DNA of 64,000 nt, from the NCBI GenBank assembly GCA_949752735.1, contig OX457040.1:7614597-7678596 (forward strand). The letters run 5' to 3'. Positions within the stretch are counted from its first letter, which is position 1, and every line of letters begins with the position of its first letter. A program made the translations under genes and the position numbers. Shown here one piece after another: positions 63,201 through 64,000 of the stretch. The notes under the pieces are model-generated. The model was not told the DNA's origin. It saw only the letters and a program-made list of their open reading frames with translations, and searched no databases. This DNA comes from Lumbricus terrestris (taxonomy: Eukaryota; Annelida; Clitellata; Crassiclitellata; Lumbricidae).

Positions 63201-64000
63201 GTTAGAATAAAAAGACTGATTCTTAGGTAGATCAGTAGATAGAATTGTCTTCCTTGATCCACGTTGTCTGACGACTGTCTTGAATGGACACTATATAACG
63301 ATTGATTGATTGATTGATTGACTGATGGATGGATCAATTGATTGATTGATCGATTGGTTGATTGATTTGATCAATTGATTGATTGATTTGATCAATTGAT
63401 TGATTGATTTGATCAATTGATTGATTGATTTGATCAATTGATTGATTGATTTGATCAATTGATTGATTGATTTGATCAATTGATTGATTGATTTGATCAA
63501 TTGATTGATTGATTTGATCAATTGATTGATTGATTTGATCAATTGATTGATTGATTTGATCAATTGATTGATTGATTTGATCAATTGATTGATTGATTTG
63601 ATCAGTTGATTGATTGATTTATCATTTGATTGATTGATTGATTTGATCAATTGATTGATTGATTGATTTGATCAATTGATTGATTGATTTGATCAATTGA
63701 TTGATTGATTTGATCAATTGATTGATTGATTTGATCAATTGATTGATTGATTTGATCAATTGATTGATTGATTTGATCAGTTGATTGATTGATTTATCAT
63801 TTGATTGATTGATTGATTGATTTGATCAATTGATTGATTGATTGATTTGATTGTTGGTCGATTGATTGATTGATTTATCATTTTGATTGATTGATCAATT
63901 GATTGATTGATTGATTGATACAGGATTCAGAAGACGATAGTGCGTTGATTGGAATGAACGGAATTTCTCCGCCGCGGAGTCGAAGACGACGAAGCAGCAG
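48752..64000 (+). CDS. C2CD3: C2CD3, centriole elongation protein (5' part, 12 exons, runs off the window)
   Basis: C2CD3 is a centriolar protein needed for centriole elongation, distal appendage assembly and ciliogenesis. Exons: 48752-48797, 53415-53595, 54070-54167, 55044-55152, 55673-55749, 57517-57695, 58137-58403, 59226-59352, 60013-60127, 60906-61053, 62040-62165, 63924-64000+. All junctions are GT-AG and keep one frame (about 516 codons). Residues about 25-172 form the N-terminal C2 domain: SLPPKIDGHLRCYMKVKV, VRLVFWGEDGKGALF, RYSVRSGPKQFVEYL, KVAELKISITLE, in the order known from vertebrate C2CD3. Residues 362-380 (DLLSALLAKGSKLRNEMIIS) match a second conserved block. The rest is Ser/Pro/Asp-rich linker. 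Later C2 domains must lie beyond the window. Exon 1 is short and inferred; exons 7-8 allow an alternative donor. Confidence 0.9.
49330..50304 (-). CDS. Merlin transposase (DDE, IS1595/ISXO2-like)
   Basis: Cut-and-paste transposase of 324 residues if started at MAGRPQAPRS (50304). Further upstream codons are open but lie in a palindrome and the inverted repeat, so I prefer the inner Met. A Cys4 zinc-binding module (Cys57-x2-Cys60, Cys80-x2-Cys83) is followed by the DDE core: Asp170 in MIVEVDETFYFHRK, Asp231 in VIVTDAWAAY, Glu272 in NTQTIEGLWMHAK. KYHRGMRRRGIWVVG and the QWRHSH end are also typical. No stop or frameshift breaks the frame, so the copy may be recent. It is antisense to C2CD3. Family assignment is from motifs and the 8-bp TSD. 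Confidence 0.9.
   Translation of the reverse strand: MAGRPQAPRSITNLVLTRNELQFFHCTPREIYAAMNDPLQWLQWLAEHRLIRNTNDCGVCHMPMALVRRGESPELFSWRCRGCDTRASVRTGSFFANCVLSIDKVVMIMYYWSHEVLAKHVMSFEEIVDWHILVDYNNFFRVECENWLNTQQVYIGGFDASGLPMIVEVDETFYFHRKYHRGMRRRGIWVVGLVERGTGRCWLEIVNRRDAQTLEAIITAHVLPGSVIVTDAWAAYRNVSTINNGVYDHQVVVHGDNFVDPVHSDINTQTIEGLWMHAKRKLRNQLGSSRNLFPRYLAEFQWRHSHKTHVYGQYLKLLSDNYAI
50493..50636. repeat. Palindrome inserted in the right inverted repeat of Merlin
   Basis: Arms GGAAATCCAATGATAAAAAT and its exact complement continue inward through GCAGCTCAC and, imperfectly, AATATTTACACACA, around a loop of about 35 bases. The left inverted repeat of the element lacks this segment (GCCGG joins ATTTCC directly). 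Confidence 0.85.
50817..51833. mobile_element. hAT-type element related to 33085-34054
   Basis: Ends GGCAAAACTATAGTATC and its inverted counterpart (TAGTTTTGCC). Flanks ACCGATGG (50809-50816) and ACCGCTGG (51834-51841), 7 of 8 identical. Shares CCTAACCGACCCTCACGA and CGACACGTCGGTCC with the other copy. Most of it is a nested insertion. Confidence 0.75.
50879..51777. mobile_element. Nested element rich in GGAAACTTTCCGG
   Basis: Exact duplication ACGATTCC (50871-50878, 51778-51785). Ends TAGTGTTGTGAG and (inverted) AGTGATGTAGCT. Both subterminal regions carry many copies of the palindrome-like GGAAACTTTCCGG, and the left end region is itself duplicated (50881 and 51052). Non-coding. Confidence 0.75.
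51951..52562. mobile_element. Foldback-like element with internal tandem repeats
   Basis: Inverted ends AGGTAAAACTGTATTTTAGC extend on through GTATTTTATT; each end contains a second CGTATTTTATT copy. Between them (52090-52480) an irregular unit of about 55 bases (GAAGCTGGATTGATGAAAA, GAGAAATGGAA) is repeated about seven times. No clear TSD and no coding frame. Confidence 0.65.
52563..52732. other. C2CD3 intron 1 spacer
   Basis: AT-rich; nothing recognised. Confidence 0.4.
52733..52920 (-). mobile_element. LINE 3' fragment
   Basis: TTCATTCATTC tail, then CTCATATAGC and, further on, CATTCCAGATGGACGGCC and CGAGAAAGCTCGG, which read on the minus strand as the RAFSVVG...WNDLR-type end of the CR1/L2 polymerase. 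Confidence 0.65.
52921..53414. other. End of C2CD3 intron 1
   Basis: Contains a loose copy of the TTACCTTTACCTTCA motif that recurs in later introns (53115-53185). Acceptor of exon 2 is ATTTCTTTCAG. Confidence 0.45.
53415..53595 (+). CDS. C2CD3: C2CD3 exon 2
   Basis: Codes SWTDEDVLVATSLPPKIDGH, LRCYMKVKVPLITWLV and EITHVRLVFWGEDGKGALF, the first strands of the N-terminal C2 domain. Donor AG|GTGAGC. Confidence 0.93.
53700..54010 (-). mobile_element. LINE 3'-region fragment
   Basis: Resembles 18220-18440 in wording (ATTGAGCCATGGCAGTCCTG, GAACAAAGAGGTCAAGCAG against GATTGAGCCACAGCAGTTCT). Coding frame not readable. Confidence 0.45.
54070..54167 (+). CDS. C2CD3: C2CD3 exon 3
   Basis: Codes PEDGRQQIRLLSRTSARYSV and RSGPKQFVEYLN. 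The RY..R.GPKQF motif is diagnostic for C2CD3. Donor G|GTAATC. Confidence 0.93.
54168..54480. other. C2CD3 intron 3, left part
   Basis: TCTATTGATAT-type AT-rich repeats. No exon. Confidence 0.5.
54481..54700. repeat. 27-base minisatellite
   Basis: Unit AAGAATCATGTGACCTTTAT plus CTTCATG repeated about seven times with variants. Related words occur at 57395-57500. Both strands have open frames because the unit is a multiple of three. Confidence 0.92.
54850..54985 (+). mobile_element. LINE 3' end
   Basis: Codons for RTRTAFVQHQAFAVVGPSIW, then GAGAGCACCTCTGAGTAG and AGAGGCGCTGTATTTATTTA. Confidence 0.7.
55044..55152 (+). CDS. C2CD3: C2CD3 exon 4
   Basis: Codes MGSLVFEVLSGAKMVLVGRA and QVDNVGALTASKPVV, middle of the C2 domain. 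I place the donor at GG|GTTAGT because it keeps phase with exon 5; GTAAGG eight bases on would break it. Confidence 0.88.
55153..55672. other. C2CD3 intron 4
   Basis: A frame-open stretch at 55474-55515 with acceptor- and donor-like edges was considered as an exon and set aside. Otherwise AT-rich. Confidence 0.5.
55673..55749 (+). CDS. C2CD3: C2CD3 exon 5
   Basis: Codes VFPVLSADVEKVAELKISIT and LESIM, the last strands of the C2 domain. Donor T|GTAAGC. Confidence 0.92.
55932..57093. mobile_element. hAT-type element with CAGTGCTGTCCAAC ends, TSD atctaatc
   Basis: Perfect inverted ends CAGTGCTGTCCAAC and GTTGGACAGCACTG and exact duplication ATCTAATC (55924-55931, 57094-57101). Subterminal GGGCCGC/GCGGCCC words. 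1162 bp with no intact transposase. Confidence 0.92.
57102..57516. other. End of C2CD3 intron 5
   Basis: 57300-57510 holds variants of the AAGAATCACGTTACCTTT motif, related to the minisatellite in intron 3. Acceptor of exon 6 is TCGTTTTCTTCAG. Confidence 0.6.
57517..57695 (+). CDS. C2CD3: C2CD3 exon 6
   Basis: Codes SYDGASSVPTPDPSLDLYGG and ADYNRPPINAPRVIPAPHD, a Pro/Ser-rich linker after the C2 domain. Donor AAG|GTATGA. Confidence 0.85.
57696..58136. other. C2CD3 intron 6
   Basis: A minus-orientation LINE-like 3' end word (TTTATAAAGCGCGTCTAG, GAACCGTTCAG) at 57834-57868. No exon. Confidence 0.5.
58137..58403 (+). CDS. C2CD3: C2CD3 exon 7
   Basis: Codes TASGRVTPSGVDAQLFANSG through VGRVTPAPSGGRKSVSPKAR, a disordered Ser/Thr/Pro linker in which GRVTPSG and GRVTPAPSG repeat. 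I chose donor CAG|GTCTTT because it keeps phase with exon 8. A stronger-looking GTGAGT after ACC AAT G (58246) is an alternative. Confidence 0.75.
58404..58945. repeat. Minisatellite of TTGTCATTATCATTGGTG type
   Basis: About 30 units of 18 bases and variants starting right at the donor of exon 7. It is open in several frames (Ile/Val/Gly, Leu/Ser and Met/Thr rich), which I treat as artefacts. Confidence 0.93.
59226..59352 (+). CDS. C2CD3: C2CD3 exon 8
   Basis: Codes VIRPVQRGSPRSHRMAAEGA and AAQRTAEQHLRLQDVDGTQEK. Frame chosen because it ends EK just before DLLSALL of exon 9, as in other C2CD3 proteins. An alternative frame (GYKTGAKRKSKESSDGS) would pair with the other donor of exon 7. Confidence 0.7.
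59385..59520 (+). mobile_element. LINE C-terminal fragment
   Basis: NNRTYSVVGHSVWNSFPYGL is the degenerate polymerase end of a CR1/L2 element, starting about 30 bases after exon 8. Confidence 0.6.
59521..60012. other. C2CD3 intron 8
   Basis: AT-rich to 59800. 59800-59950 (TTTTTAGAGTGCTCCCAACC, CGACCGAGAAAGCTCAG) is a minus-orientation LINE 3' fragment. Confidence 0.5.
60013..60127 (+). CDS. C2CD3: C2CD3 exon 9
   Basis: Codes LLSALLAKGSKLRNEMIISA and IDSATGSKDIGPSTAKL. With the split Asp this gives DLLSALL..G.KLRN.M.ISA, a block strongly conserved in C2CD3. Confidence 0.92.
60128..60239. repeat. AAT-rich run
   Basis: AATAATAAT run at 60178-60238, matched by another at 60640-60690; they bracket the retroelement remnant. 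Confidence 0.85.
60240..60535 (+). pseudogene. Degenerate retroelement coding remnant
   Basis: In two plus-strand frames: IEAGKAAKLAAVSKRLKY, then DPMETACLFQQTLVAFQRDV. This resembles the end of retrotransposon polymerase-like proteins (KR..KY and DPRET.FLFQRLS.A.QRGNA). Broken by frameshift and stops. Family not certain. Confidence 0.4.
60536..60905. other. C2CD3 intron 9, right part
   Basis: AAT-rich runs and a LINE-like 3' end GGATCAATAAAAAATATTGA with GATTGATT tail at 60830-60860. Confidence 0.55.
60906..61053 (+). CDS. C2CD3: C2CD3 exon 10
   Basis: Codes SDPLSFDPSSASLDVLPSDL, LTPREKPIDSDPSDADDSML and DFLTGHDFK. Acidic, Ser/Pro-rich. Donor AAG|GTAACG is the first copy of a repeated donor. 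Confidence 0.85.
61048..61290. repeat. Tandem repeat copying the exon 10 splice donor
   Basis: Unit of about 29-35 bases around CTTTAAGGTAACGTAAC. About eight copies of CTTTA-GGTAA, the first being the end of exon 10 and its donor; three copies keep the full AAGGTAACGTAAC. Confidence 0.9.
61291..62039. other. C2CD3 intron 10, rest
   Basis: From about 61745 to 61930 short words such as TTTACAGTTGCAGG and ATTACAGG recur irregularly. No exon. Confidence 0.5.
62040..62165 (+). CDS. C2CD3: C2CD3 exon 11
   Basis: Codes EIQTLADSPLLSLSDDDPQR, LLSDGDDLINDSKILDDLIY and KS; phase 0 on both sides, donor GTAAGT. The acidic, Leu-rich wording fits the C2CD3 linker. Confidence 0.85.
62115..62237 (+). repeat. 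63-base tandem duplication of exon 11 end and donor
   Basis: The stretch from GATGATTTGATTAACG through the donor GTAAGTTGA is present twice, at 62115 and again at 62178. Confidence 0.95.
62400..63110 (+). mobile_element. LINE C-terminal fragment, split by a MITE
   Basis: RAPVYLPKLFNLTSTCSGRH before and CSRLSFWPYLGRERFELLS after the insertion 62658-62912 look like parts of a CR1/L2-type polymerase end and its 3' region (GGGTCGCGAGCGC...GGAAGGGGC). Confidence 0.55.
62658..62912. mobile_element. 255-bp MITE, TSD acactccc
   Basis: Exact duplication ACACTCCC (62650-62657, 62913-62920). Ends CAAGGCCGTAGCCAG and CTAGCTATGGCATTG. Contains the hairpin GACGACT...T-run...AGTCGTC. Confidence 0.85.
63111..63296. 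other. C2CD3 intron 11 spacer
   Basis: TGAATGGACACTATATAACG just before the satellite resembles a LINE/SINE 3' end. Confidence 0.45.
63297..63923. repeat. TTGATTGAT satellite, 24-base higher unit
   Basis: (GATT)n begins at 63299 and grows into about 20 units of GATTTGATCAATTGATTGAT type with slight variants. It continues to the base before the ACAG of exon 12. Asn-Gln/Ile-Lys-Ser frames are artefacts. Confidence 0.95.
63924..64000 (+). CDS. C2CD3: C2CD3 exon 12, partial
   Basis: Codes DSEDDSALIGMNGISPPRSR and RRRSS up to the window edge; open to the end. Acceptor is GATTGATACAG. Phase 0 with exon 11. Confidence 0.75.

Noticed and set aside
63297..63923. CRISPR-like array of 24-base repeats
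   Set aside because: No unique spacers; simple satellite in a eukaryotic intron.

Overview
This is a window from an animal genome, read as genomic DNA with spliced genes, long introns and dense interspersed repeats. The protein families (Rh ammonium transporters, the centriole protein C2CD3), the mix of LINE, SINE, hAT, Merlin and foldback elements, and a very frequent palindromic octamer TAGGCCTA suggest a marine invertebrate. An echinoderm or hemichordate is my guess, but the sequence alone does not settle the taxon. Nothing bacterial or viral was seen.

Three protein-coding genes can be assembled, all on the plus strand. Rh copy A (5694-24587, 9 exons, 472 residues) and Rh copy B (35506-44881, 9 exons, 527 residues) are tandem duplicates with the same splice phases and identical lengths for exons 2-8. 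About 250 bases upstream of the start and a short block downstream of the stop are also shared, so the duplicated unit runs roughly 5.36-25.19 kb and 35.2-45.2 kb. Copy A is about twice as long because its introns took up more transposons. The third gene is the 5' part of C2CD3 (48752 to beyond 64000, 12 exons visible, about 516 residues), a centriole/cilium assembly protein with an N-terminal C2 domain. It runs off the right edge.

Most of the rest is repeats. I could place both ends and the target-site duplication (TSD) of a large set of insertions. These are a dozen or more short elements with 8-bp TSDs typical of hAT (one with a broken hAT transposase end), a complete 1750-bp Merlin element with an intact transposase, and a 2183-bp foldback/Mutator-like element with 0.8-kb inverted arms and a 9-bp TSD. 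There is also an LTR-like element with a gag-like frame, two tRNA-derived SINE families, and many 3' ends of a CR1/L2-type LINE whose tail is a short tandem repeat. Several elements are nested.

Points most worth a second look: very uneven divergence between the Rh copies from exon to exon; a possible short C2CD3 first exon 4.6 kb from exon 2; repeats that copy the splice donors of C2CD3 exons 10 and 11; a TTGA satellite that abuts the acceptor of exon 12; a hairpin motif with a compensatory base change shared by otherwise different transposons; an array of TGACGTCA palindromes inside a nested element; and evidence that TAGGCCTA arises by small insertions at TA. The long polypeptide frames of Met-Tyr-Val-Cys, His-Thr, Asp, Gly-Glu or Ser-Pro type are translated microsatellites and are not annotated as genes.
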